Positions 1-7,396 of a stretch of DNA of 15,582 nt are shown here, one piece after another. Source of the stretch: Desulfurococcales archaeon (lineage in GTDB: Archaea; Thermoproteota; Thermoprotei_A; Sulfolobales; Fervidicoccaceae); NCBI GenBank assembly GCA_027048265.1, contig JALTXS010000078.1:1-15582 (forward strand), written 5' to 3'. The translations under genes and the position numbers were made by a program. Below the pieces are notes generated by a model. The model made no database searches. It had not been told where the DNA came from and saw nothing but the letters and a program-made list of their open reading frames with translations. Each line of letters begins with the position of its first letter. Position 1 is the first letter of the stretch.

Positions 1-387
1 TGGACCAATTGTGGTCCTGTCACCCCCGCTGTCACCGTGGGCCCTGAAGTCGAAGAGCACAACGTTGGCGCCTCGCTCCCACAGGGCCTTCGCCAAAGCT
101 AGGAGACTAGGGTTGGCCTTGCACGAGGTGTAGCCATGCATAATCACAACGGTAACGTTGCTCTCATCCCCTTTCCCGGGTATGACCCACGTGGAGAGGG
201 GTATGCTGTCTCTGGTTTTGAGCGTCAGTTGTTCGTAACCAGCTATGCCTACGTCTCTGGGGGTCTGGTTCCAGGTGCATTCTTGGGCACGGGTACTCAC
301 TGTAGCGATGTACACTGGCACAGCTACGAAGAAGACCAGCACCGCAAGCACGAGTGCGGTGAGTGCAAAAAGCCTGACCCGGGGCAT
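1..387 (-). CDS. Membrane-anchored alpha/beta hydrolase, N-terminal 129 residues (runs off the left edge)
   Basis: The first 129 codons of a serine-hydrolase-like protein are present; the catalytic part lies outside the window. The product starts MPRVRLFALTALVLAV and has one hydrophobic segment at about residues 6-28, a signal anchor or signal peptide, so the enzyme domain probably faces the outside. The motif VIMHGYTSCKANP (oxyanion-loop HG) and then VVLFDFRAHGDSGGD are typical of the early strands and turns of alpha/beta hydrolases such as the YqkD/FrsA-like group. The nucleophile elbow GxSxG is expected just beyond position 1. The ATG is preceded by AGGAGG 4-5 bases upstream. That signal overlaps the stop codon of the BtpA gene, 8 bases away, so the two genes are probably cotranscribed. 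The family call is fairly sure; the substrate is unknown. Confidence 0.8.
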   Translation of the reverse strand, partial: MPRVRLFALTALVLAVLVFFVAVPVYIATVSTRAQECTWNQTPRDVGIAGYEQLTLKTRDSIPLSTWVIPGKGDESNVTVVIMHGYTSCKANPSLLALAKALWERGANVVLFDFRAHGDSGGDRTTIGP

Positions 388-395
388 TGTCCCTC

Positions 396-1196
396 CTACC
401 CCACCAGCTCTCTCACTGACTCCATAAGGGCCTTGACCCGCTCGACATCGACCCTTCCCCCCCGTTTGAAGTAGGTGCCCACGATGGCCCCATCAGCCAC
501 CCTTAGAAGAAGGGGTGCGTTCTCTGGAGTAAGCCCGCTCCCCACCAACACGGGCCTCGTTCCCGCAGCCTCCTTAGCTGCCTCTAGGTCGCCCAGCAGG
601 GGGGGCTCCCCTGTCCTGGGCCCCGTTATTATGACGGCGTCCGCCCCTCCACGGTCCAGCGTTTCCTCAACCACCTCCTCCAGGGGCCTATCCGCAAGGG
701 GGGCAGCGTGCTTCACGTTAACGTCAGCAAGCACCTTAACACCCAGGGCGCCCAGATACCTACGGTACTCTTGGAGCTTCCTAGCCACGGGCTCTATGAG
801 TCCCTGGTCGCTGACAATGGTCTGGGAGTAGGCGTTGACCCTTATGAAATGGGCCCCTGCCACGTAAGCTACTGCCAGCGCCTCCCGGGCACAGTTCCTG
901 AGCAGGTTGACGCCAAGGGGCAGACCGATTCTCTCCCTCAGCTCCCTCACCACAATCCCCATAGCCACGAGCGTGGCGGGGTCGCATCGGTCTTTGGGGA
1001 GGGGCCTGTCCCCGTAGTTCTCCACCATGATACCATGTACCCCTCCCTCCTTGAGGCTGAAGGCCTCATCGAGGGCCCTTCGAATAATCTCCTCCATGCT
1101 GTGCTCCTCCCCGTGATTGGGGGCCCCGGGCAGCGGGGGGAGGTGGACCATGCCTATGATCGGTTTTTCGAAGGCGAAGAGGTCCTTGAGCCACAA
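396..1196 (-). CDS. BtpA-family TIM-barrel protein
   Basis: A 266-residue protein of the BtpA/SgcQ family, predicted to be a TIM barrel. The cyanobacterial member is needed for photosystem I accumulation; the reaction of the archaeal members is not known. Family signatures are WLKDLF..EKPIIGMVHLPPLPG near the N terminus, GIMVENYGDRP, the GVNLLRN segment, HFIRVNAYS, KVLADVNVKHA, DAVIITGPRTG and the C-terminal phosphate-binding-like VLVGSGLTPENA and GAIVGTYFKRGG. The open frame reaches an ATG at 1262, but I prefer the TTG at 1196. It gives the N-terminus usual for the family, it is preceded by GGTGAG (1208-1203), and a TATA box (1249-1241) lies inside the longer version. It is probably the first gene of an operon with the downstream hydrolase. 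Confidence 0.88.
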   Translation of the reverse strand: MWLKDLFAFEKPIIGMVHLPPLPGAPNHGEEHSMEEIIRRALDEAFSLKEGGVHGIMVENYGDRPLPKDRCDPATLVAMGIVVRELRERIGLPLGVNLLRNCAREALAVAYVAGAHFIRVNAYSQTIVSDQGLIEPVARKLQEYRRYLGALGVKVLADVNVKHAAPLADRPLEEVVEETLDRGGADAVIITGPRTGEPPLLGDLEAAKEAAGTRPVLVGSGLTPENAPLLLRVADGAIVGTYFKRGGRVDVERVKALMESVRELVG

Positions 1197-1202
1197 GGTT
1201 GC

Positions 1203-1249
1203 CTCACCGTATTTGAAAGGTGGACAAGGGCGAATGGAGACTTTATAGG
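1203..1249 (-). promoter_or_regulatory. TATA box and ribosome binding site of the BtpA gene
   Basis: On the minus strand CCTATAAAG (1249-1241) is a good archaeal TATA box. Initiation about 25 bases downstream, near 1220, would give a leader of about 24 bases to the TTG at 1196, with GGTGAG at 1208-1203. The box lies downstream of the alternative ATG at 1262, which argues against that ATG. Confidence 0.55.
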
Positions 1250-1350
1250 GGAAGCTAGCCATGACCGGCTTTAAGCTGCTATGAGGTAGTTATTGGGGAT
1301 GGTGGGAGAAGAAGTTTCCGCCTACTGTGTGGGCGTCTTATCCAGCGTGT

Positions 1351-1366
1351 GAGAAAAAAGTTTGTA
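1351..1366 (-). terminator. T-rich terminator after GAPN
   Basis: Immediately after the TAA stop of GAPN the minus strand reads a short spacer and then CTTTTTTCTC. A run of T without a hairpin is the usual intrinsic termination signal for archaeal RNA polymerase. It separates GAPN from the separately promoted BtpA operon. Confidence 0.5.
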
Positions 1367-2923
1367 TTAGACCATGTAGTCCCAGACCCGGGCGCCCTTG
1401 TAGTTGAATATTATGCTCTTGTAAGCGCTGACGTACTCGATACTGTAGCCGATGCCCTCCATACCTATGCCGGAGTCCTTCCTGCCACCATAGGGGTAGT
1501 AGCCTATGCCGTGGCGGGGGAACATGTTGACGTACACAGCCCCGACCTCCAGGTACCTTATCGCTTTTCTTATCCACTCCAGGTTCTTGGAGAACACTGC
1601 AGCGTCGAGGCCATAGGGCCTGCCGTTGGCCAGCTCTATGGCCTGGTCGAGGTTCTCCACGCTGGTCAGCAGAGCCACGGGGGCGAAGACCTCCTTACCG
1701 TAGAGCTCCACCTCCCTGACCTTGTCTCGGGGTACCTCTATCACGGTGGGCTCTATGTACGTGGGCGCCAGTCTCTTACCGCCGAATATCACTTTGCCTC
1801 CCTTCTCAACCGCGTCCTTTATGGCGGCCTCCATCTCATCCACAGTCGCCCTATCTATGAGGGGACCCACTGTGGTGCCCGGGTCCCGGGGGTCTCCTAT
1901 CTTGACCTGCCTCTCCAGCTCCTCAAGCAACGCTTTCTTGAACTCGTCGTATATGGGCTCCTCCACCAGCACCAGCTTTATGGCATCGCACCTCTGGCCC
2001 GAGTAGCTTATGATGCCCTTGGTCACGTTGTCAGCGGCCTGCCTTATGTCGGCGTCCCTGAGCACCAGGGCGGGGTCGCCGCCGCCCAGCTCGAGAAGGT
2101 AGCTCTTAATACCCGCCTTGGCCAGCACTTGCTTCCCCGTCTCGGTGCTGCCGGTGAGCATTATCGCGCCTATCCTGCGGTCGGGCAGTAGCTCTCCAAA
2201 GTCACGGCCCCTCATCATTGCCAGCATTATCGCGTTGGGCGGGAACCCTGCCTCGAGCAACGCCTTCACCAGCAATATGGCGGGCAGGGGGTCGCTGCTG
2301 CTTGGCTTGAGGAGGACAGCGTTGCCCGCTATAAAGGCGCTTACAATTTTCATCACGCTGTCGTATAAGGGATAATTGAAGGGAACGATAGCCGCAACGA
2401 CACCATAGGGCTCCCTCCTCACAAGGCCCTCTGTCTCGAGGGTGTGGGCGTCCCAGTCCCCGGGTATGTAGTCACCGGATATCTTGCGCAGGTCGAGCAT
2501 GGCCTTGTCTATGCGGTCCAGGCTGGCCTTGACCTCGCCCTCTGCCCCGTGAATGGGCTTACCCGCGTCGAGCACGAGGGCTTTGACAAAGTCCTCAAAA
2601 CTGTTGCTCATAACCTCTTTGAGCTTCGAGAGTATCCTGAGCCTCTTCTCACCCGGGGTGTTGCGGGCCTCCCAACGACCCTTCTCGTACAGGACCCTCA
2701 GGCCCTGCGCTGCCTGCTCTCTCCCTATGAGGCCCACTTTGGCTATGGTTGACTCATCTATGGGGCTGGATACGCTGAGCTCACCCGAGTCACCCGAGAC
2801 CCAGCCCATGCCGGGAACATAGGCCTTGAAGAAAGGCATCCCCTCCCTGTCCTCGTATATATTTCCGAATACGCCTGAGCGGGGCTTGAACTTCTCCACC
2901 TCACCCAGAAGTTTCACGCTCAC
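1367..2923 (-). CDS. gapN: Non-phosphorylating glyceraldehyde-3-phosphate dehydrogenase (GAPN)
   Basis: An aldehyde dehydrogenase superfamily enzyme of 518 residues. It oxidises glyceraldehyde 3-phosphate directly and irreversibly to 3-phosphoglycerate with NAD(P)+, the catabolic route of the modified glycolysis in hyperthermophilic archaea. Catalytic residues are all visible: Asn183 in VPFNYPLYD, Glu278 in LLELGGGDPALV, Cys312 in SGQRCDA, and Lys206 in LLKPSSSDP for cofactor binding. They sit 15 residues later than the numbers I recall for Thermoproteus tenax GAPN (E263, C297), matching a slightly longer N-terminus. The C-terminal FPRHGIGYYPYGGRKDSGIG segment is typical of archaeal GAPN. The GTG start follows GGGAGGTG (2938-2931) at good spacing. 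It appears to be a single-gene unit: its own TATA region lies upstream and a T-run lies downstream. A generic aldehyde dehydrogenase is less likely. Confidence 0.92.
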   Translation of the reverse strand: MSVKLLGEVEKFKPRSGVFGNIYEDREGMPFFKAYVPGMGWVSGDSGELSVSSPIDESTIAKVGLIGREQAAQGLRVLYEKGRWEARNTPGEKRLRILSKLKEVMSNSFEDFVKALVLDAGKPIHGAEGEVKASLDRIDKAMLDLRKISGDYIPGDWDAHTLETEGLVRREPYGVVAAIVPFNYPLYDSVMKIVSAFIAGNAVLLKPSSSDPLPAILLVKALLEAGFPPNAIMLAMMRGRDFGELLPDRRIGAIMLTGSTETGKQVLAKAGIKSYLLELGGGDPALVLRDADIRQAADNVTKGIISYSGQRCDAIKLVLVEEPIYDEFKKALLEELERQVKIGDPRDPGTTVGPLIDRATVDEMEAAIKDAVEKGGKVIFGGKRLAPTYIEPTVIEVPRDKVREVELYGKEVFAPVALLTSVENLDQAIELANGRPYGLDAAVFSKNLEWIRKAIRYLEVGAVYVNMFPRHGIGYYPYGGRKDSGIGMEGIGYSIEYVSAYKSIIFNYKGARVWDYMV

Positions 2924-3080
2924 ATTAATGCACCTCCCAAATATTGTTTTATCATGTTTTTATCACTCTTCCATACATTCTGATTCAATATAATAATGGC
3001 TAGAAACAGCTAATTAATCAAGCTATCCCAGGATATATTCGCCATTACTCCCAAGCTATTGGGACAATAGGTAATACCCT
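2924..3080. promoter_or_regulatory. AT-rich divergent promoter region between GAPN and the membrane protein gene
   Basis: About 160 bases, clearly AT-richer than the flanking genes. For GAPN (minus strand), TGATAAAAA around 2966-2958 is a likely TATA box, giving a short leader that contains GGGAGGTG. For the plus-strand gene, GGATATATT (3031-3039) is a likely TATA box with initiation near 3060. An inverted repeat, CTATTG-GGA-CAATAG (3056-3070), lies at that predicted start. No open frame of note and no RNA gene were seen here. Confidence 0.5.
3056..3070. repeat. Perfect inverted repeat with 6-base arms and a 3-base centre
   Basis: CTATTG GGA CAATAG. It lies about 20 bases after the TATA box and just before the start codon of the plus-strand membrane protein gene, where a repressor site is often found in archaeal promoters. 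A role as an operator is inference; it could be chance. Confidence 0.4.
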
Positions 3081-3090
3081 GGTGGGACCT

Positions 3091-5154
3091 TTGGGAGAGA
3101 AGCGCGAGGAAGAGGAACAAAACAGCCTAGAGGAGGAAGAGGAGCCCAGTGCCTGCGAGCAATATCCCAACCTCCCTCGCTGCAGGTGGGTAAGGACCCT
3201 CGAAGACACGGGTAGGATGCTGGCTATACTCTTCATGGTGGCAATGATAGCAGCCGCAGCCGCGCTGGGTCTGGGACGAGAGGCCCTGGCAAACAGGCTC
3301 GCTGAGTACGCCTACTACCTTCTAGTTGCGAGCGTTGCCTCCCTACTTGTGTCTATGGCCCTTGAACCAAGGCTGGGGGAAGCCAGTGATAAAGTGGAGA
3401 CCCTGGGAGAGGAGGAGCCATGGGGAGAAACAATGCATGTGGAGACGCCGGGTGAGAAGCGGCCCAGCCTCCGGGATAGACTAGCTCCACTATTCTCCAG
3501 GGTATTCTCCTACGTTTCACGCATAGAGAACATGGGAGCTCTCCACATTACTGTTCTCGCCTTTGCGCTCGTGGGAGTCATGGTTAATGCGGGGAGTTCC
3601 CTTGGACTCTCCCTAGTCCCCGGGAGGCCCACTATCATAACAAATCCCTTTGAATGGTCCCCCCTGTTCCGGGCAACGGCCCTCATGATGGCCCTGCTGA
3701 GCCTCCCTCTTATTCTCTCGAAGTGGGGCCGCCTAGCCGCCCTGGTCTATTTCCTAGCCACATTATCCAGCCCCTGGGTGGCCTACGCCAGCCTCGCCCC
3801 CCTCTTAATGCTCGCTGCATACACCATAACAAGCATGGGGGATGAAAGGGCCAGGACAGGCCTCGCCCTCAGCCTGCTCCTCCTCGCCCTAGTCACGCTC
3901 TCGCGCCCTATACACACGTGGGTGGCATCTTGGGCCTGGTCGGGCCTGGTCATGGGCTCGTTCCTCGGCATGGTAGTGCTCCTGAGCGCCTTCTTGGGCC
4001 TACTTGCAACAGCCCGCCCAACGAGTAACGGTGGAGAAGCGACGGGAGCTCCTCTCCTATCGAGTCAGAATAGCCGGAGGGCCCGTTCCCTTCTCTTCCT
4101 GGTCCCCGCAATAGTTCTGGCGGTTGGGAGCATTATTCTTGTCCAGGACCGTGTGGATGGCGTCGTATCCCTTGACACCTACTATCACACAATTGCTTGT
4201 GAGAAGTATGAGAGAGGCGAGATAAGCCTGTTCACTCCCGAGAGACCCCTCTTCACACTCACCACCTGTGCCCTGGCTCCACGGCTGGGCGGGTACTTCT
4301 TTTTCTTTGACGTGGTCGTCCCCCTGCTGGGCCTCCCGGTCTTGGCGGTGGCAACGTATTTTATCCTAGCGAGGAACGGCATGGAACCCCACTGGGCGGG
4401 AACTGGTGCAGCTCTCTCTATCGCCTACTGGGCACCATTCTTCCTATACGCGGGGTTTCAGACAAACCTGCTCGCCCTCCCCGTAGCCCTTTGGATGATG
4501 GACAGGCTATCCCGTGATATGGCGCGGGGTGAGTCATCGCTGCTAACCGGTTTCTTGGCCCTCTTCCTAGGCCTCTTCCACCCTTGGACGCTGGCCTACT
4601 TCACCGTCTCAACCGCAGTCTACATAGTAATGTCAATACGGTTAAAGCAGACCAGCCCATACACAGCAGCCCGCGTGGCAATGGCGAGCCTCCTGCCCGG
4701 GTGGGTGTCATACGCCGCCGTTACCCAGCTCAAAGGGGCCGCAAGCCTGGCGACTATAACAGGTCAGCTCGTACAGCCCTTATCAGGCCCCTTCGCCATA
4801 GGGGATACCCTGAGGATATTCGCCTGGGGCACGGGCCTAAGAGGAGAAGTAATCCTACCCCTCTCCCTGCTAATAGCCTTCCTCTATGTGAGGAGGGGAG
4901 GGCTGTCGAGGACCGACTGGATGACCGCGGCATCACTGGCCTCTGCCCTAGGCCTACTCTTCCTCACCAGAGGAGACATAACCCTACGCCTGCTAGTAGA
5001 TATGCCCGCCCCCCTCGCCCTCGTAATCCTCCTCAGGAGGGAGGTTCCAAGCAGCGTCAGGCCCCTCCTCATAATCACGGCTTCATCAATAGTTGTGCTC
5101 CTGTATTTCCTGGCCTTCGCCCCACTGACCCCCGCTGAGCTTAAGCTCTCATAA
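3091..5154 (+). CDS. Large polytopic membrane protein, possibly a GT-C-type glycosyltransferase
   Basis: A protein of about 687 residues with roughly 17-19 hydrophobic segments. The first ~45 residues are cytosolic-looking and very rich in Glu (KREEEEQ..LEEEEEP). Counting from the GTG at 3082, the segments near 46-64, 78-93, 153-170, 198-250, 260-308 and 336-354 form an N-terminal half. Next comes the motif SLDTYYH (363-369) in a likely outer loop, followed by segments from 405 to 680. An acidic residue followed by YYH in the first large outer loop resembles the metal-binding loop of GT-C glycosyltransferases (AglB, PMT and ArnT types), so a lipid-linked sugar transfer role is possible. The overall sequence was not recognised. 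I chose TTG 3091 because GGTGGG (3081-3086) precedes it at the spacing seen elsewhere in the window; GTG 3082 is the alternative. It converges with the aminotransferase and the stops overlap by 6 bases. Confidence 0.8.
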   Translation: MGEKREEEEQNSLEEEEEPSACEQYPNLPRCRWVRTLEDTGRMLAILFMVAMIAAAAALGLGREALANRLAEYAYYLLVASVASLLVSMALEPRLGEASDKVETLGEEEPWGETMHVETPGEKRPSLRDRLAPLFSRVFSYVSRIENMGALHITVLAFALVGVMVNAGSSLGLSLVPGRPTIITNPFEWSPLFRATALMMALLSLPLILSKWGRLAALVYFLATLSSPWVAYASLAPLLMLAAYTITSMGDERARTGLALSLLLLALVTLSRPIHTWVASWAWSGLVMGSFLGMVVLLSAFLGLLATARPTSNGGEATGAPLLSSQNSRRARSLLFLVPAIVLAVGSIILVQDRVDGVVSLDTYYHTIACEKYERGEISLFTPERPLFTLTTCALAPRLGGYFFFFDVVVPLLGLPVLAVATYFILARNGMEPHWAGTGAALSIAYWAPFFLYAGFQTNLLALPVALWMMDRLSRDMARGESSLLTGFLALFLGLFHPWTLAYFTVSTAVYIVMSIRLKQTSPYTAARVAMASLLPGWVSYAAVTQLKGAASLATITGQLVQPLSGPFAIGDTLRIFAWGTGLRGEVILPLSLLIAFLYVRRGGLSRTDWMTAASLASALGLLFLTRGDITLRLLVDMPAPLALVILLRREVPSSVRPLLIITASSIVVLLYFLAFAPLTPAELKLS

Positions 5155-6501
5155 ACGAACCAGCTCGTCCAACAGCTCCTCCAGGTTCGATACTAGGAGC
5201 CGAGCGTGCTCGCGGTCGTGGAGAAGGCTGGGCAGGAAATGTGCAGTGTCCTCTGTGAGGTAGAGGACCCCACGGTTCCTCTGGTACAGGTGGTGGAGGT
5301 AGTTGAACCCCCTGCTCCAACGGAGCTCGTGGGCCTCGGTGGGGCTCCAGGGCTTCCTCTTGGTGAAGTGGAGGCCTACCAGCAGGCTGTCCCCCGTCAC
5401 GTGGCACGGGGTCTCCTCACCGCAGGTCTTCTCAGCCTCCCTGGCGAACTCCCCCCACACTTCCCTTGCCCTCTCGTACTCCCCCCTCATGCCCAGGAGC
5501 CTTGTTATCATCTCCCTACCCAGTGCTAGGGTGAGGTTGTTCCCCGAGAACGTTCCTCCAACGAAACATGGCGTGCCGCTCCAGGAGCCTGTGTCGAAGC
5601 ACTTCATGTACTCCCACTTGCCCAGTACAGCCCCCGCGCTCGGGCTCCCCCCACCAACTATCTTGCCCAGAATCACAAGGTCGGGCTCCACGCCATAGAA
5701 CTCAACAGCTCCCCCGGGCGCCAGCCTGAACCCTGTTATCACCTCGTCAAAAACAAGCAGAACGCCATGCTCCTCGGTAAGCCTTCTCACCTCTCTCAGG
5801 TACCCTGGCCTTGGGCCTATGGCTCCCCCTGCCCCCAGGACGGGCTCCATTATGACGGCGGCGGGCCTGTGCTCCCTCAGGGCCCTCTCAAGAGCCTCTA
5901 GGTCGTTGTACTCCACGGTTATGGTAGAGGATATGCAACAGTCCACAGCTCCGGCTGTCTCGACTCCCCTGTAGGGGGGGTGCACGTCCACTATGAGGGC
6001 CTCGCTCCCCCCGTGCCAGCCTCCCTTCATCTTCACAACCTTCTCCCGGCCCGTGTATGCCCTAACTGCCCTCATAACGGCGTTGTTCGCGTCCGTCCCC
6101 GTGTTGGTGAGCTTCACGGCATCCATGATGGGATACGCGCGCAGTATGGCGTCGACATAGTCTTCTAGAAGGCTGCTCGGGTACCCGAAGTGATACCCCC
6201 TCGAGTAAACATCGCCCACAACATCCCCCAGCCACTCGGGGGTGTGTCCCATTATATGGGCCCCGTGGCCCATCCAGTAGTCGATGTACCAGTTTCCATC
6301 AACATCGCGTACCCTAATGTCCCTAGCCTCGGCGATGTACAGGGGGTGGGGTCTGAGCCTCCGTATCCTGTAGTTGACCCCCTCGGGCATCCTCTTTGAA
6401 AGCCTGGTGTACTTTTCCAGAGAGGCCTTTGTTCTCGAACGGTAGGCCTCCTCCTCCCTCCGTGTAAGTCTCCCTATTCTCTCCTCAAGGGAGTCTCCCA
6501 T
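5149..6501 (-). CDS. Class III PLP-dependent aminotransferase, glutamate-1-semialdehyde aminomutase-like
   Basis: A 450-residue fold-type I PLP enzyme of the GSAM/class III group. Visible landmarks are RMPEGVNYRIRRLRPHP (39-53, the GSAM-type start), LTNTGTDANNAVMRAVRAYTG (phosphate-binding turn), KMKGGWHGG (158-165), IMEPVLG, LLVFDEVITGFR with Asp252 for the pyridine nitrogen, and LVILGKIVGGG with Lys280 as the Schiff-base lysine. It is longer at both ends than typical HemL, and no other haem-pathway gene is nearby. It is therefore more likely a paralogue acting on another amino acid or aldehyde than the tetrapyrrole enzyme. It overlaps the upstream amidotransferase gene by 17 bases. The ATG has GGAGGTGG (6518-6511) inside that gene, so translation is probably coupled. 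Its 3' end overlaps the convergent membrane protein gene by 6 bases. Confidence 0.85.
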   Translation of the reverse strand: MGDSLEERIGRLTRREEEAYRSRTKASLEKYTRLSKRMPEGVNYRIRRLRPHPLYIAEARDIRVRDVDGNWYIDYWMGHGAHIMGHTPEWLGDVVGDVYSRGYHFGYPSSLLEDYVDAILRAYPIMDAVKLTNTGTDANNAVMRAVRAYTGREKVVKMKGGWHGGSEALIVDVHPPYRGVETAGAVDCCISSTITVEYNDLEALERALREHRPAAVIMEPVLGAGGAIGPRPGYLREVRRLTEEHGVLLVFDEVITGFRLAPGGAVEFYGVEPDLVILGKIVGGGSPSAGAVLGKWEYMKCFDTGSWSGTPCFVGGTFSGNNLTLALGREMITRLLGMRGEYERAREVWGEFAREAEKTCGEETPCHVTGDSLLVGLHFTKRKPWSPTEAHELRWSRGFNYLHHLYQRNRGVLYLTEDTAHFLPSLLHDREHARLLVSNLEELLDELVRL

Positions 6502-7366
6502 CGGCCTTGTCCACCTCCTCTCTCACAGGAAGTCCCTCGACAAGCCCCGGCTCCAGGTCCCCCTCCAGGGGGAGGACCTGGGTGACCAGGGTCCCCTTTT
6601 CAAGCGGGAGGGCATCACCGCCCCCGTAGAGCTCCGCGATTGTGGAGGACATTGTTATGAAGAAGCGCTCCCCCCACACGCCTGAGACCGCATAGTATCT
6701 CTCGAAGGCCTCACCATCCCCCTCCCTGGGCAGCTTATAGTCGTGGAGAAACCCCGCGACCACGAACCCCCCCTCACCGGGCTCTGTGAGGGCGAAGGCC
6801 ACGTTCAGCCCTCCTCTCGCCACGCGGGAGCGCCACTCATCGTCCTCGAGCCTCCCTATAACCTCATCGGCGCTCCCCATTCTCGCCAGCTCGAGGGCCA
6901 GGCTCAGGCTGTCGCTCCTCCCCTCAACCCTAGCCTCTAAGGCCCCAAGGTTCACGCTTCCATTGTGGGCCAAAACCAGAGAGCCTCCCCGAGGGGTCAG
7001 CGTGTGGAAGGGGTGTACGTCGAGGAGGGTAACGGGTAGCCCTCTTGAGGCCTTCCTACTGTGCACTATGAGGGCCATCCAACGGGACTCTAGGGCCATC
7101 CTTAGGCTCATTTCAAGCCCCAAGAACCCATCCTCGTCAACGAAGACGGGCAGGGGGCTCCTGTAGAGGATCTCTCCCCCCGTTCGGGAGCCCCTCCACG
7201 CCAAGTAGTATCCCCACCCGTCACCGTGGGACGAGTCCTCGCCGCCTGTTATCGCCCTCAGATGGGGGTCCTCCTCACTCGCCCTCCTGAACATGTCTAG
7301 GAGTACCCTCAGCCTAGCACCCCCTATGTCGCCCGGGCGTCCCGATGCCATCAGCATCCTGCACAC
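6485..7366 (-). CDS. Class II glutamine amidotransferase domain protein (YafJ-like)
   Basis: A 293-residue Ntn-hydrolase of the class II glutamine amidotransferase type, which would release ammonia from glutamine. From the GTG at 7366 the product reads MCRMLMASG, placing Cys at position 2 so that it becomes the N-terminal nucleophile after removal of Met. Further landmarks are HGDGWGYY (47-54), a loop with LIVHSRKASRG (about 100-109), LLDVHPFH (about 114-121) and the conserved LAHNGSVN (132-139). An ATG at 7387 would add seven residues before the cysteine, which this enzyme class does not allow. GGTGGT (7376-7371), 8 bases ahead, supports the GTG. The protein is a stand-alone glutaminase-like domain. 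Its acceptor partner may be the aminotransferase gene that overlaps its end or the CitG-like gene 30 bases upstream; this pairing is inference. Confidence 0.85.
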   Translation of the reverse strand: MCRMLMASGRPGDIGGARLRVLLDMFRRASEEDPHLRAITGGEDSSHGDGWGYYLAWRGSRTGGEILYRSPLPVFVDEDGFLGLEMSLRMALESRWMALIVHSRKASRGLPVTLLDVHPFHTLTPRGGSLVLAHNGSVNLGALEARVEGRSDSLSLALELARMGSADEVIGRLEDDEWRSRVARGGLNVAFALTEPGEGGFVVAGFLHDYKLPREGDGEAFERYYAVSGVWGERFFITMSSTIAELYGGGDALPLEKGTLVTQVLPLEGDLEPGLVEGLPVREEVDKADGRLP

Positions 7367-7396
7367 GATGACCACCCTACGTTCCATGTGGGCTGG

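Noticed and set aside
136..474. 112-codon plus-strand open frame at the left end
   Set aside because: The minus strand encodes a convincing alpha/beta hydrolase start with HG and DFRAHG motifs, so this frame is its shadow.
1197..1262. N-terminal extension of the BtpA protein to the ATG at 1262
   Set aside because: The family N-terminus begins at the TTG, a TATA box lies inside the extension, and a ribosome site precedes the TTG.
708..1274. 188-codon plus-strand open frame opposite the BtpA gene
   Set aside because: Antisense shadow without motif or ribosome site; the minus-strand product is a clear family member.
1349..2191. 280-codon plus-strand open frame opposite GAPN
   Set aside because: It lies fully antisense to a gene with intact catalytic motifs, has no recognisable domain and is explained by GC-rich codon structure.
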